A DNA stretch of 64,000 nt from Chloroflexota bacterium (lineage in GTDB: Bacteria > Chloroflexota > Anaerolineae > Aggregatilineales > Phototrophicaceae): assembly GCA_016223085.1 (NCBI GenBank), contig JACRPS010000006.1:1-64000 (forward strand), read 5' to 3'. The notes beneath the pieces are model-generated. The model worked only from the letters and a program-made list of their open reading frames with translations, did no database searches and was not told where the DNA came from. The position numbers were made by a program, and so were the translations under genes. Shown here one piece after another: positions 17,331-25,652 of the stretch. Position 1 is the stretch's first letter. The number at the start of each line of letters is the position of its first letter.

Positions 17331-18101
17331 CTACGGATACAGATACGGGTGTTCCGGCTGTGCGACGGTTTCGACGCTGGTTGCGCGCAGCACCGGCACG
17401 GTATCGCCCCGGAATTCGCCCACCTCAAACGCGCCCTGCACCCGCACCCAGGTGTCCTGCGGGAAGTCATCCGCCGCGTTCCATATGACCGGCAGCCCGA
17501 TGGCGGATGCATCCGCCACGCAGCAGCTAACGGTGAAGCGCGCCACCATGAAGCTGTCATCCGGGAAGGTCGCCTCCCGGTAGACGAAGCCGATCACATC
17601 CGCTTGTTTGCCGTTGAATGTGGTCACATCTTCGGCGCTGTTAAAGGCGCGCAGCCAGTCCAGCACGTTCCACTTGAGCGGGTCACTGTTGAAGGCGGTG
17701 AAGTTGGCGTTGATGGCCGCGTTGGTGCTGATGTTGCCATCTACTGCCGCCGAACCCAGCGGGCGCGACGGAATCAGCGTGCCAAGCACCAGCGGAATCG
17801 CCACCACCGCCAGCGCGCGCCAGGTGATATGCTCGTGGTCGCAGCTACACGCGGCCTTGCCCCGGTTTCTCAGCAGTTCCCACACGCTGGCGAGGCCCAG
17901 CACCAGGAACAGCACGACGGCGACGTAGGACAGCCAGGCGAAGCGCTGGTTGATGTAGTTCGTCAGGTTGCCACTGACGATGTTGTAGGCGAAGTACGCG
18001 CCCAGCGCGAACAGAATCAGCGTTTTCAACCATGCCTGCGCGTTTTCACCGGCATGATTGTGAGTATGGTCGTGGTTGTGCGTGTGATGAATGGCTTCCA
18101 T
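17331..18101 (-). CDS. TIGR03943/DUF1980 family membrane protein
   Basis: A 256-residue protein. The His-rich N-terminus (HTHNHDHTHNHAG) may bind metal. Two to three transmembrane segments follow (residues about 25-105), with CSCDHEH between them. The C-terminal domain has VIGFVYREATFPDDSF and RFTVSCCVADASAIGLPV, ending in a small OB-like stretch. This is the YcgQ-type layout (DUF1980), usually encoded beside a YcgR-type permease (DUF318). No such partner is present here. It lies 13 nt upstream of the antitoxin gene. Metal handling is inferred from the His cluster only. Confidence 0.78.
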   Translation of the reverse strand: MEAIHHTHNHDHTHNHAGENAQAWLKTLILFALGAYFAYNIVSGNLTNYINQRFAWLSYVAVVLFLVLGLASVWELLRNRGKAACSCDHEHITWRALAVVAIPLVLGTLIPSRPLGSAAVDGNISTNAAINANFTAFNSDPLKWNVLDWLRAFNSAEDVTTFNGKQADVIGFVYREATFPDDSFMVARFTVSCCVADASAIGLPVIWNAADDFPQDTWVRVQGAFEVGEFRGDTVPVLRATSVETVAQPEHPYLYP

Positions 18102-18167
18102 CGTTCCTGTTACCTCTACAACCGGCCCCTCTACTTTATACTTTTCCCGTTCGACTTTCCACTGTCG

Positions 18168-19871
18168 CTAATCTCCCGGCGTGATGACGTGTTCGCCTGT
18201 TGCCCGTTTGACTGCCGCGCTCTCGATGTCCTGCCGCAAACCGAACCAGGCTGGAAGCAGCGCCAGCCCGCAGATAACCGCGCCCAGCAAGCCCATCTCC
18301 GCCAGAACCTGCACCGTAATACGGGCGTAAACGTCCACGAACTGCTGCGGGTCAACTACCGTCGGCCCCAGTTCGAGTGCCGCCAACTGCGCCACGCGCT
18401 GCAAGGCCAGCGTCGTCAATGATGACACAGCAATGGTCATGCCGATCAGACGCAGGATAATCACCAGCGCCGAGGCCACGCCGCGGTGGTCTTCGTCCGC
18501 CGAATTGATGACGGCGGCGCTGATGGGCGAAAACGTCAGCCCCAGCCCGACACCGACGAGCAGCATTTCCAGCGCGATCACGGCATCCGGCAAATCGAGC
18601 CGCCACGTCTGCCAGATGAGCAGGAAACCAACTGCCGCCATGCCCAGGCCGATCACCGCCGCTTTCTGGTAGCCAATTCGGTCGCTCAGCCAACCGCCCG
18701 GCACCGCCGCCAGCGCCATCGGCACGGTCAGCGCGGACAGCAGCAAGCCGGCTTGCAGCGCGCCCTGCGAAAGCTGTGTCGCGTCCTGCAAACGAATGTT
18801 GACCAGAATCGGCACGCTCACCAGCCCAATCATCAGGCAGAAGCCGACAAATAAGTTGACCAGCGCGCCCGACGATAGATTGCGGCGGCGGAACATGTTC
18901 AGTTCGATCAGCGGGAACTTTACCCGCGCTTCGACCAATACGAAGCCGACGAACAGCAGCAGTGCCAGCAGCAGCGCCGGCCCGGCATACGCCGGAAGGC
19001 GCTGGAGTTCCTCAAACGAGGCGGTAGCGGTGGATACGTCCACGTTCGCCCCCAGGCCGACGATCAACGCGACCAGCGAACCGACAATCAGCAGCGCGCC
19101 CAGCAGGTCGAAGCGTCCGGGGGCGCGGTGCATCGGCACGCGGCGCAGTGCCCACAGCGTCAGCGCCAGGCCGACCAGCGTCACCGGCACGTTAAGCCAG
19201 AACAGCGTGCGCCAGTCTGGGGCGGGCCAATTCAGGCCGAGACTGGCGATCAACTGCGTGAAGCCTTCTTTATGCGTGGCGAAGAAGTTGACCAGCACCC
19301 CGCCGTACAGGTGGCCGAGCACCCAGCCGAGCGTATCCACCGCGCCGATCACGCCTAGCGGCTGGGCGCGGCGTTCTGGCGGGAACAGATCGCCCACCAG
19401 CGCCAGACTGACCGGCACGAGCGCCCCCGCGCCAAACGCCTGCACCACGCGCCCGATAATCACGGCCAGCAGCGTCACGCTTTCGCGGTCGGGGCGTTCG
19501 CCGGCGCGGCGCAGCAGTATGTACAGCGCGTCGGTCGGCCACTGGTGAGCGGTTGCCACCAGAATCGAGCCGATGATGAAGATGGCGAGGCAGGCAACAT
19601 AGACTGCCCGCCGCCCCAGCAGGTCGCTGATGCGCCCCATAAACGTCATGCTGACGGCGTAGGCCAGCAGGTAGCCGCTGATGACCCAGGCGGCATCGTC
19701 CAGCGCCGTTTGCAGCGGCAGCCCCAGGCCAATGATGATCTCCGGCAGGAAGGCCGATACAATCGTTAAATCGAGCGACCCGATAAACACGGGCAGGCAG
19801 ATGAGCGCCAGCACCAGCCAGGGATTGACCGGCAGCACGGTTGTGGCAGTGGGGGTTTTGGGTAGTGTCAT
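18168..19871 (-). CDS. MFS transporter, DHA2 drug-efflux family (14 helices)
   Basis: A 567-residue protein with about 14 hydrophobic segments. Motif A appears as GRISDLLGRRAVY near residue 75, motif C-like GAVDTLGWVLGHLYGG follows, and a second-half SDRIGYQKA repeat is near 405. These are typical of EmrB/QacA drug:H+ antiporters. The start overlaps the stop of the upstream lipoprotein gene as ATGA, so both are coupled, a pairing known in actinobacteria as LprG/Rv1410-type lipoprotein plus efflux pump. Confidence 0.88.
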   Translation of the reverse strand: MTLPKTPTATTVLPVNPWLVLALICLPVFIGSLDLTIVSAFLPEIIIGLGLPLQTALDDAAWVISGYLLAYAVSMTFMGRISDLLGRRAVYVACLAIFIIGSILVATAHQWPTDALYILLRRAGERPDRESVTLLAVIIGRVVQAFGAGALVPVSLALVGDLFPPERRAQPLGVIGAVDTLGWVLGHLYGGVLVNFFATHKEGFTQLIASLGLNWPAPDWRTLFWLNVPVTLVGLALTLWALRRVPMHRAPGRFDLLGALLIVGSLVALIVGLGANVDVSTATASFEELQRLPAYAGPALLLALLLFVGFVLVEARVKFPLIELNMFRRRNLSSGALVNLFVGFCLMIGLVSVPILVNIRLQDATQLSQGALQAGLLLSALTVPMALAAVPGGWLSDRIGYQKAAVIGLGMAAVGFLLIWQTWRLDLPDAVIALEMLLVGVGLGLTFSPISAAVINSADEDHRGVASALVIILRLIGMTIAVSSLTTLALQRVAQLAALELGPTVVDPQQFVDVYARITVQVLAEMGLLGAVICGLALLPAWFGLRQDIESAAVKRATGEHVITPGD

Positions 19872-20635
19872 GAGGCGGGCGTCACCTCTGGTGTGGTTTC
19901 GCTGGTGGCTTCGGGTAGGGGCACGGGTGGCGGCTCGTCTAGCTGCACCGGCTGGTCGAAATCGTAGACCTCAATCGTCCACGTCGTCGGGTCGGGTTCA
20001 GTTTCGCTGACCGACTCCGGCTGGACGATGACAAAGCGCACCGGCAGGCCGGTTTCGCGGTGAATGTACACATCGGCCAGCACCCGCCCGGTCACTTCGA
20101 TCAACCCGGCCATAAACGCCTGCACCGCCTCGCCCGGCGCTTCCGCCTTCACATGGTACACGGGCGTACCATCCACCAACTGCTCGCGGCCAACCATCTG
20201 CAACGCGGTCAACGAATTGATCGCCGCCTGGAAGCCGGTATCTTCTGCCATCAGCGCGGCGGGGGTGAAGCCGGGCGCAAAATCAATCGGCACCCAGGTA
20301 TTGTTCGTCCAGATGCCGCGCAGCCATTGATTCGTCGCGCGAAAGAAAAAGTCCAGGTCAACCGGCAAGCCTGCCGCGATCACGCGGACGCGCGCCTGGA
20401 TCGTCTCCGGCGCGTGGTATTGCACGTCAGCGCGGCGGAACTCCGCGCCGCCGAAGTCGGTGTTGATGAAATATTCCGTGCCGGTGCGTTCGACCGTCAT
20501 ACGAAACGTCTGCGTCGCGCGGATGTTGGCGGCGGCATCGGTCAGCAGTTGTGCCGGGTCGGGTAGGGGTTCCTCGGTAGGAGTGGCGCTGCAAGCGGCC
20601 AGCAGCAGGCTCAACAGGATGAACACAACACGTTG
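19868..20635 (-). CDS. LppX/LprG-family lipoprotein coupled to the MFS pump
   Basis: A 255-residue lipoprotein. The short signal peptide ends in LLLAACSA, a clean lipobox. The mature part (LLTDAAANIRATQTFRMTVERTGTEYFI, then VYHVKAEAPGEAV and VYIHRETGLPVRFVIV) follows the LppX_LprAFG fold, a half-barrel that holds lipids. GTG 20635 is chosen because AAGGAAGG stands upstream; an upstream GTG at 20671 would spoil the signal peptide. Overlap with the MFS gene and the known LprG-efflux pairing suggest a joint lipid or glycolipid export role (inference). Confidence 0.82.
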   Translation of the reverse strand, partial: QRVVFILLSLLLAACSATPTEEPLPDPAQLLTDAAANIRATQTFRMTVERTGTEYFINTDFGGAEFRRADVQYHAPETIQARVRVIAAGLPVDLDFFFRATNQWLRGIWTNNTWVPIDFAPGFTPAALMAEDTGFQAAINSLTALQMVGREQLVDGTPVYHVKAEAPGEAVQAFMAGLIEVTGRVLADVYIHRETGLPVRFVIVQPESVSETEPDPTTWTIEVYDFDQPVQLDEPPPVPLPEATSETTPEVTPAS

Positions 20636-20839
20636 CACAGCGGCTTCCTTCCTTACAGATGAACGCAGCACGCGCCTAGTATACAGCTATTTGTTGTACG
20701 TGAAACAGGGTGGCCGGTTGCGAGGATGGCGGGGGCAGAGGTGTGTGCCAAATTTCCCAGAATCAACCGTAGGGAGAGGAACAGGGCGAGCAGCAGTCGT
20801 GATACAATAATTTAAGGCAACAAGCATAGGAAAGCCTTG

Positions 20840-21154
20840 ATGGTTACGAATATCACGATACTCGAAAATCAAATCAAAGCCTTTTGCCAGCGATGGGGCA
20901 TCAGCGAACTGGCGCTGTTCGGCTCGGTGCTGCGGGATGATTTTTCGCCAGACAGTGATGTGGATGTGCTGGTAACGTTTAAGCCAGGACGGGAACCGCG
21001 CTTTGCTGACCTGTTAAAGATGGAAGCGGAACTTGAAATGATCTTCGGGCGCAAGGTGGATTTAGGCGAGCGTGAAGTTATCGAAAAAGACCCTAATTAC
21101 GTTCGCAGAAAAGCGATTCTGAAATCGGCGCAGGTGATCTATGCGGAGCGATGA
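20840..21154 (+). CDS. mntA: MNT-domain nucleotidyltransferase antitoxin (MntA-like)
   Basis: A 104-residue minimal nucleotidyltransferase. It carries GS-VLRDDFSPDS-DVD, which fits the GSX10DXD active site that AMPylates HEPN toxins. Helical tail ends in FGRKVDLGEREVIEKDPNYVRRKAI. ATG 20840 is used rather than the TTG at 20837. The end overlaps the hepT-like gene by 14 nt. By family knowledge MntA neutralises HepT by modifying a Tyr near its RNase site. The symbol denotes the toxin-antitoxin family, not manganese transport. Confidence 0.88.
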   Translation: MVTNITILENQIKAFCQRWGISELALFGSVLRDDFSPDSDVDVLVTFKPGREPRFADLLKMEAELEMIFGRKVDLGEREVIEKDPNYVRRKAILKSAQVIYAER

Positions 21155-21484
21155 ATCGTTCTTACTGGATATGATTATCGCTGCTCAGAATATTCGAGAG
21201 TTCACAGTCGGTCTAACCCAGGAGCAATTTGAGGCCAGCAAACTTCATAAAAGCGCCGTCATTCGTGAGATGCAGGTGATGGGTGAAGCGGCGCGTTCAA
21301 TTTCGCAGGAAATGAAATGGCTCACCCTGAAATTGCATGGGCACAAATTGCTGGAATGCGAAACCGGGTAGTTCACGAATATTTTCGCATTAATGAAAAA
21401 CAGGTTTGGGAAATTGTACAGGATGACATCAGTACTTTGATTGAACACCTTAAACCGCTTATTCCTCCAGACACCGATGAATAG
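21141..21484 (+). pseudogene. hepT: HEPN toxin HepT, interrupted by a 1-nt frameshift
   Basis: The first frame encodes MRSDESFLLDMIIAAQNI and EMQVMGEAARSISQEMK, a HEPN-domain start, then goes out of frame and stops at 21371. One missing nucleotide around 21312-21322, most simply one A in the AAA run, restores AHPEIAWAQIAGMRNRVVHEYFRI and runs on to TAG 21482-21484. The restored part holds RNRVVHEY, the RX4HXY catalytic motif. As written the toxin lacks its active site while the MNT antitoxin is intact. Loss of the toxin, or a homopolymer sequence error, are both possible. Confidence 0.8.
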
Positions 21485-21492
21485 CTGAAAGT

Positions 21493-21519
21493 GTAGGGGC
21501 AGCATACACCCGCCCCTAC
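21493..21519. repeat. Palindromic repeat family A, copy 3
   Basis: GTAGGGGCAGCATACACCC then GCCCCTAC, imperfect in the middle. It lies between the converging hepT and MFS genes. Confidence 0.7.
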
Positions 21520-21533
21520 CTTGCTCTTTGTGC

Positions 21534-22802
21534 CTAATCCACTGCGACCGCCTCCACAGCGTCAACTACCGGCGCCTGGCCGCGCCGCAGCACGCGCGCG
21601 TACAGCGGCAGCACCGGCGTCAGAATCAGGCCGCTGGCGACCAGCGCCGCGCGAACACCAAAGGTATTGCCGACCAGCCCCACCGGCGGCCCGCCCGCGA
21701 TCTGCCCCAGCGCGTCCACCTGGCTGCTCATCGAGATCACCGTCGCCCGCACGCTGGAGTCAATGTGCTGGTTGATCCAGGTGGACTGAATCGGCCCAAT
21801 CAGCGACCGCATGACGCTGACCAGCCAGCTCATGACAACGGCCAGCGCGAAACTGCCCGCCAGCGCGAAGCCCAGCACCGCACCGACCAGCACGCCGCTG
21901 AAGGCAAACGCCGTCCGCGCCAGCGCCGCGCCGCTGTTCAGGTTCAGCCGCTTCATCAAAAGCTGCGTCGCGCCCGCCGACAGCAGGCCGCCGATCATGC
22001 CCAGAATCCCCATCCACGCCACCGGCTGCAACCCGGCGAAGTCCGGCAGGGTGAAACTTTCCAGCAGATGCGCCGTGCCCAGCCGGTCGAGTCCCTCGCT
22101 GTACAGGCCGAAGAAAAAACCGATACCCAGGATTGCCAGCAGTGTCGGGCGCAGCCGCACCAGTTTGAGGCCGGCGCGGAAGGTGTAACCCATGTGCTGG
22201 AAGGTGGTACGGTCTTCGCGCGGAGTGGGTTTGAAGCCCGTCTCAGGCATAAAGACCACCAGGAACAGCGCCAGCGCGATGTGCAGCGCGCCGCCCAGCA
22301 CAATCGGCAGGTTGAGCTGCAGGCTGCCAAGCGTGATGGCGATCAGCGTGCCGACGATGCCCATCAGGCTGCCAATCTGCGAGGCGCGCATAAACGCGCG
22401 ACCGACCTTTTCTTCACCGATTTCGTCGGTAATCCAGGCCTGGTGCGCCCCGCTGGTGAACGTGTAGCCAATGCCCCACAGCACCTGCGCCAGCAGTATC
22501 GCGCCAAAGGCCGGAATCGCGCCTTCGACGATGAAGCCCAACCCCATCAGTGTGTAGCCGATGATGACCGACAGGCGGCGGCTGTACACGTCAGCAACGA
22601 TGCCGGTGGGCACTTCAAACAGGAACGCCGTGATCTCCAGTGTTGTGCCGACCAGCACCAGTTGCAGCGGTGACAGGCCAACCGTCTCCACCTGGTAGAC
22701 CATGTTGACGGCAAAGACAAACGTGATAAACAGGGAGGACGCGCCGCTCATCAGCAGGTACAGGTGGTACGGATCCAGCTTGCGGGATGTCCGAGACAGC
22801 AT
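21534..22802 (-). CDS. MFS transporter (macrolide-efflux-like, 12 helices)
   Basis: A 422-residue major facilitator. It shows the motif-A-like loop GIVADVYSRRLSVIIG at about residue 65 and GAHQAWITDEIGEE in the second loop, typical of MFS pumps of the tetracycline/macrolide efflux group. Twelve hydrophobic stretches are visible. ATG 22802. Upstream lie an inverted-repeat region and a small open frame that could be a regulatory leader. Substrate is not known. Confidence 0.82.
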   Translation of the reverse strand: MLSRTSRKLDPYHLYLLMSGASSLFITFVFAVNMVYQVETVGLSPLQLVLVGTTLEITAFLFEVPTGIVADVYSRRLSVIIGYTLMGLGFIVEGAIPAFGAILLAQVLWGIGYTFTSGAHQAWITDEIGEEKVGRAFMRASQIGSLMGIVGTLIAITLGSLQLNLPIVLGGALHIALALFLVVFMPETGFKPTPREDRTTFQHMGYTFRAGLKLVRLRPTLLAILGIGFFFGLYSEGLDRLGTAHLLESFTLPDFAGLQPVAWMGILGMIGGLLSAGATQLLMKRLNLNSGAALARTAFAFSGVLVGAVLGFALAGSFALAVVMSWLVSVMRSLIGPIQSTWINQHIDSSVRATVISMSSQVDALGQIAGGPPVGLVGNTFGVRAALVASGLILTPVLPLYARVLRRGQAPVVDAVEAVAVD

Positions 22803-22828
22803 GTGTGGTTTCTCTCACTCGTGTTTGA

Positions 22829-22925
22829 GCGATTAGCAATTAGCAGTTGGCAATTAGCCCTTCCAGATGAGGACTAACTCCTGAAAACTGCTAACGGCTA
22901 ATAGCTGATTGTCAACAGCTAATAC
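22829..22925. repeat. Repeat family D, copy 1 (ATTAGCAGTT-type inverted repeat)
   Basis: GATTAGCAATTAGCAGTT and later AACTGCTAACGGCTAATAG are complementary, forming a long imperfect hairpin 27-120 nt upstream of the MFS start. Similar words made of TCAGT/ACTGA units occur at 33400, 42685 and 52161. Confidence 0.65.
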
Positions 22926-23013
22926 GGCGGCGGTGTTGCAGGGGAACATGCCACGAGTGAGCGCGCCAGACGGCGCCGGCGGAGGTCAAACGGGAAGCAG
23001 AACCAGCGGCAGT

Positions 23014-23076
23014 TTAACGCGCTCCAGCAACACCCTCATCAGCAGGCTGCGCAACGAAGCTGGAGAAGACTGACAT
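23014..23076 (-). CDS. Possible 20-residue leader peptide upstream of the MFS gene
   Basis: ATG 23076 is preceded by GGGAGG at 9 nt. The frame encodes MSVFSSFVAQPADEGVAGAR and stops at TAA 23014-23016. It lies between a promoter-like pair (23145-23116) and the inverted repeat before the MFS gene, the layout of attenuation leaders of efflux genes. An overlapping frame without ribosome site encodes MRVLLERVKLPLVLLPV. No homologue is known to me; the peptide could be spurious. Confidence 0.35.
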   Translation of the reverse strand: MSVFSSFVAQPADEGVAGAR

Positions 23077-23115
23077 AGACGTATACCTCCCATCAGGGGT
23101 TATCACACGAGTGTA

Positions 23116-23145
23116 AGCCTATCATCCTTGTTCAACGCCTGTCAA
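23116..23145 (-). promoter_or_regulatory. Candidate promoter for leader peptide and MFS gene
   Basis: Minus-strand TTGACA (23145-23140) is a perfect -35; TAGGCT (23121-23116) after 18 nt is a weak -10. A start near 23109 would precede the leader frame by about 33 nt. The 22803-23308 gap holds this, the leader frame, repeat D and repeat A copy 4; nothing else was seen. Confidence 0.4.
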
Positions 23146-23236
23146 TCCGTCGAAAGGCTGATTTTGCGGCGCATTTTAACTTAGGGTATGGTTTGAGGTA
23201 GCCGGGAACAAACCGGACGCGGCAGGCGTCTTAAGC

Positions 23237-23273
23237 GTAGGGACGACCTGATGTGGTCGCCCACAGTGCCTAC
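23237..23273. repeat. Palindromic repeat family A, copy 4 (degenerate)
   Basis: GTAGGGACGACC, then GGTCGCCC and a terminal GCCTAC. The right arm is broken by a few extra bases. It precedes the secreted protein gene by 35 nt. Confidence 0.6.
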
Positions 23274-23308
23274 GGCGATGCACCCTACTGCCTCGTTGGG
23301 AGGGAGAT

Positions 23309-24214
23309 ATGACCCTGAAACTGCACCGACTCGTTGTTAGCGGCGCGCTGCTGGCGGTACTGCTGGCGACAGTACCGGCGCTGGCGCAGCTTTCCGCTGT
23401 CACCGTGACGGTTGAGCGCGTGATGGCGAACGCCGACGGCAGCATCACCGTTTCCGGCAGGCTGCCCAATCCGTGTTACCGTCTGCTGCCTCCTGACCAA
23501 ATCGTAACAGGCCGCACGATCACGATCACACTGCAGGCGCGGGCGGTGCAGGGTGTGATGTGCGCGCAGGTCATCAAGCCCTTCGAGACGACAATACCCA
23601 TTGATACTACCGGATTAACCGCCGGGACGTACACCGCCGTTGTGAACGGCGTCAGCGCCACGCTGACCCTCACACCCGGCGCGGCAGCGCCTGACCAACC
23701 GAGGCCAACCGCAACCGCGCCGGACCAGCCAGCGGCGAGCGCGGCGGACTGCCTCACCCGTGTGACCCGCAACCGCAGCTATCAGGATAACCGCGCCGGC
23801 TTCTGCCTGCTGTATCCACTGACCTACTGGGTGATCGAACACGAGGACACCAAAAACGCCATCAGTATTGTCCCGGAGACAGACGCGGCGAGCAGAGCCA
23901 CACTCAATATTAGCCACGAAGCGGTGGATGGCCGGACGCTGGACGACGTGGCCGAGGCCGTTCAGGCGGAGTATCCAAACCTGTCTATCCAGTTCAATCA
24001 GACTACCATTGGCGGGCAGCCCGCCGTCGTCACCGAGGATTTGCCCGGCAGACGCCCCACCCGACAGGCATTTGTGATCGCCAACGACCGGCTGTTCCGG
24101 CTGGTGCTTGAACCCGTCCGGGCCGGCGCGGATGTTCTGTGGGAAACGGTGACGGAGTCGCTCATCTTCTTTCCAGCAATAGACTCACCCCTGAAGGGCC
24201 GGTGCGAAGGATGA
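23309..24214 (+). CDS. Secreted protein of unknown function
   Basis: A 301-residue exported protein. The signal peptide (LVVSGALLAVLLATVPALAQ) is at residues 8-27. Residues about 28-120 are Val/Thr-rich beta strands. A Pro/Thr/Ala linker (about 125-145) joins a C-terminal domain starting with CLTRVTRNRSYQDNRAGFCL and continuing with FCLLYPLTYWVIE, reminiscent of PsbP-like or DUF1795-type folds. Ribosome site GGGAGGG lies 7 nt before ATG 23309. Four Cys residues could form disulfides. No specific function can be assigned. Confidence 0.6.
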   Translation: MTLKLHRLVVSGALLAVLLATVPALAQLSAVTVTVERVMANADGSITVSGRLPNPCYRLLPPDQIVTGRTITITLQARAVQGVMCAQVIKPFETTIPIDTTGLTAGTYTAVVNGVSATLTLTPGAAAPDQPRPTATAPDQPAASAADCLTRVTRNRSYQDNRAGFCLLYPLTYWVIEHEDTKNAISIVPETDAASRATLNISHEAVDGRTLDDVAEAVQAEYPNLSIQFNQTTIGGQPAVVTEDLPGRRPTRQAFVIANDRLFRLVLEPVRAGADVLWETVTESLIFFPAIDSPLKGRCEG

Positions 24215-24313
24215 TCGCTTGATGAGCAAACCGGCTGCCGCTACTGGACTCGCGCCCCAATTTTTGCTATAGTGAGGTCAGTACAAAGCAGGTCGCAGCG
24301 TACAAGGTGCTGT

Positions 24314-25567
24314 ATGTCTACCCTCATCATTGGCGCAGGCATGGCGGGTTTAGCGGCGGCGCGGGAACTCCACGACGCCGGGGAAACCGTAATCATCCTG
24401 GAAGCGCGTGAGCGCATCGGCGGGCGCATCCATACGGATCGCACCTTTGCCGGCATCCCCGTTGAGTTGGGCGCGGAGTTCATTCACGGCGATAGCGCGC
24501 CCACGTGACTGCTGGTCCGAAAACTCGGACTCCGCACACTCCACTGGCAGAAGCTAACCGAATCGTTGGTCCGGCTGGCGGATGGGTCACTACGCCCAAT
24601 GGCCGAGGCGCGCCGCCTCTACCCGGACTTTGACGTGACCCGTTCCTGGGCGCTGCCGGACATGCCGGTACTGCCCGGTGACGAAGCGCTGGACAGCTAT
24701 CTGTGCCGCGTCGGTTTCACCACCACGCCGCTTGAGTACACGCGCCGCGCCTATGCCAATGCCGCCGGTGATGACATGCGTTATATCAGCGCGCAGGTTG
24801 CCCGTGAGGAATGGGCGGATACATCGGCAGGTATTGGCGATTTCCGCATCCTGGACGGCTACGATGCGCTGCTGCAAGACCTGGCGCGCGGCCTGCCCAT
24901 TCGTCTCAACACGCCAGTCGAACGGCTGGAATGGGGCGTGGGCGGCGCGCGCGCTTATACAGCGAATGAGGTCTTTGAAGCCGACCGCGCCGTTATCACC
25001 CTGCCGCTGGGCGTGCTGCAGGCGGGCAGCGTCCGCTTTGTGCCGGAACTGCCACCGGACAAACTGACGGCCATCAACGGCCTGCGGATGGGGCCGGCCA
25101 TCAAGCTGGTGTACCAGTTTGACCAGCCGGTACTGCCGCCGGGCATCCTGGCGCTGTACAGCGCCGGCGCGCCGCCGATGTGGTGGTCGCCGTCGTTCGG
25201 GCAGGACACCAGCAAAACGGTCGTGACCGCATTTGCCACCGGCAGCTACGCCCGCGATCTGCTAGCGCTGGGTGAGGCCGGGGCGCTCGACGCGGCGCTG
25301 GATACGCTACGTGGTGAACTCAAACGGCGTGATTTGCAGCCCATCCAGGCACACCTGGCAAACTGGGTAGACGACCCGTACTCGCGCGGCGGTTACAGCG
25401 TTGTTCCGCCGGGGCAGATCGGCGCACGCGCTATGCTGGCGCAGCCGGTGGATAACCGCCTGTTCTGGGCGGGCGAAGCGACGGCGAAAAATGCCTGGGG
25501 CGCGACCGTTCACGGCGCGTACGCCAGTGGCCAGCGCGCGGCGCGGGAGATCATCAGCACCTTTTGA
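24314..25567 (+). pseudogene. FAD-dependent amine oxidase interrupted by an in-frame TGA
   Basis: The frame opens with the dinucleotide-binding motif [20 protein letters not shown] and [12 protein letters not shown], continues to [14 protein letters not shown], meets TGA at 24506-24508 and carries on in the same frame as LLVRKLGLRTLHW to the C-terminal GEATAKNAWGATVHGAYASG FAD motif. Total 417 codons, the usual flavin monoamine oxidase length, with no other lesion. The stop is at a position where a Trp codon (TGG) would differ by one base. Without read-through or correction, only a 64-residue fragment is made. The next gene has the same kind of lesion. Confidence 0.82.
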
Positions 25568-25580
25568 TTTCGGGTATTCC

Positions 25581-25607
25581 GTAGGGGCGCACGCCGTGCG
25601 CCCCTAC
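25581..25607. repeat. Palindromic repeat family A, copy 5
   Basis: GTAGGGGCGCAC-GCC-GTGCGCCCCTAC is a perfect palindrome, followed by AGACC, as after copies 1 and the first in-gene copy (ACAGACC). It lies between the amine oxidase and GNAT genes. Confidence 0.85.
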
Positions 25608-25652
25608 AGACCAAACAGGTTATCGTCCACTATCACTGGAAAGGATAAAACG

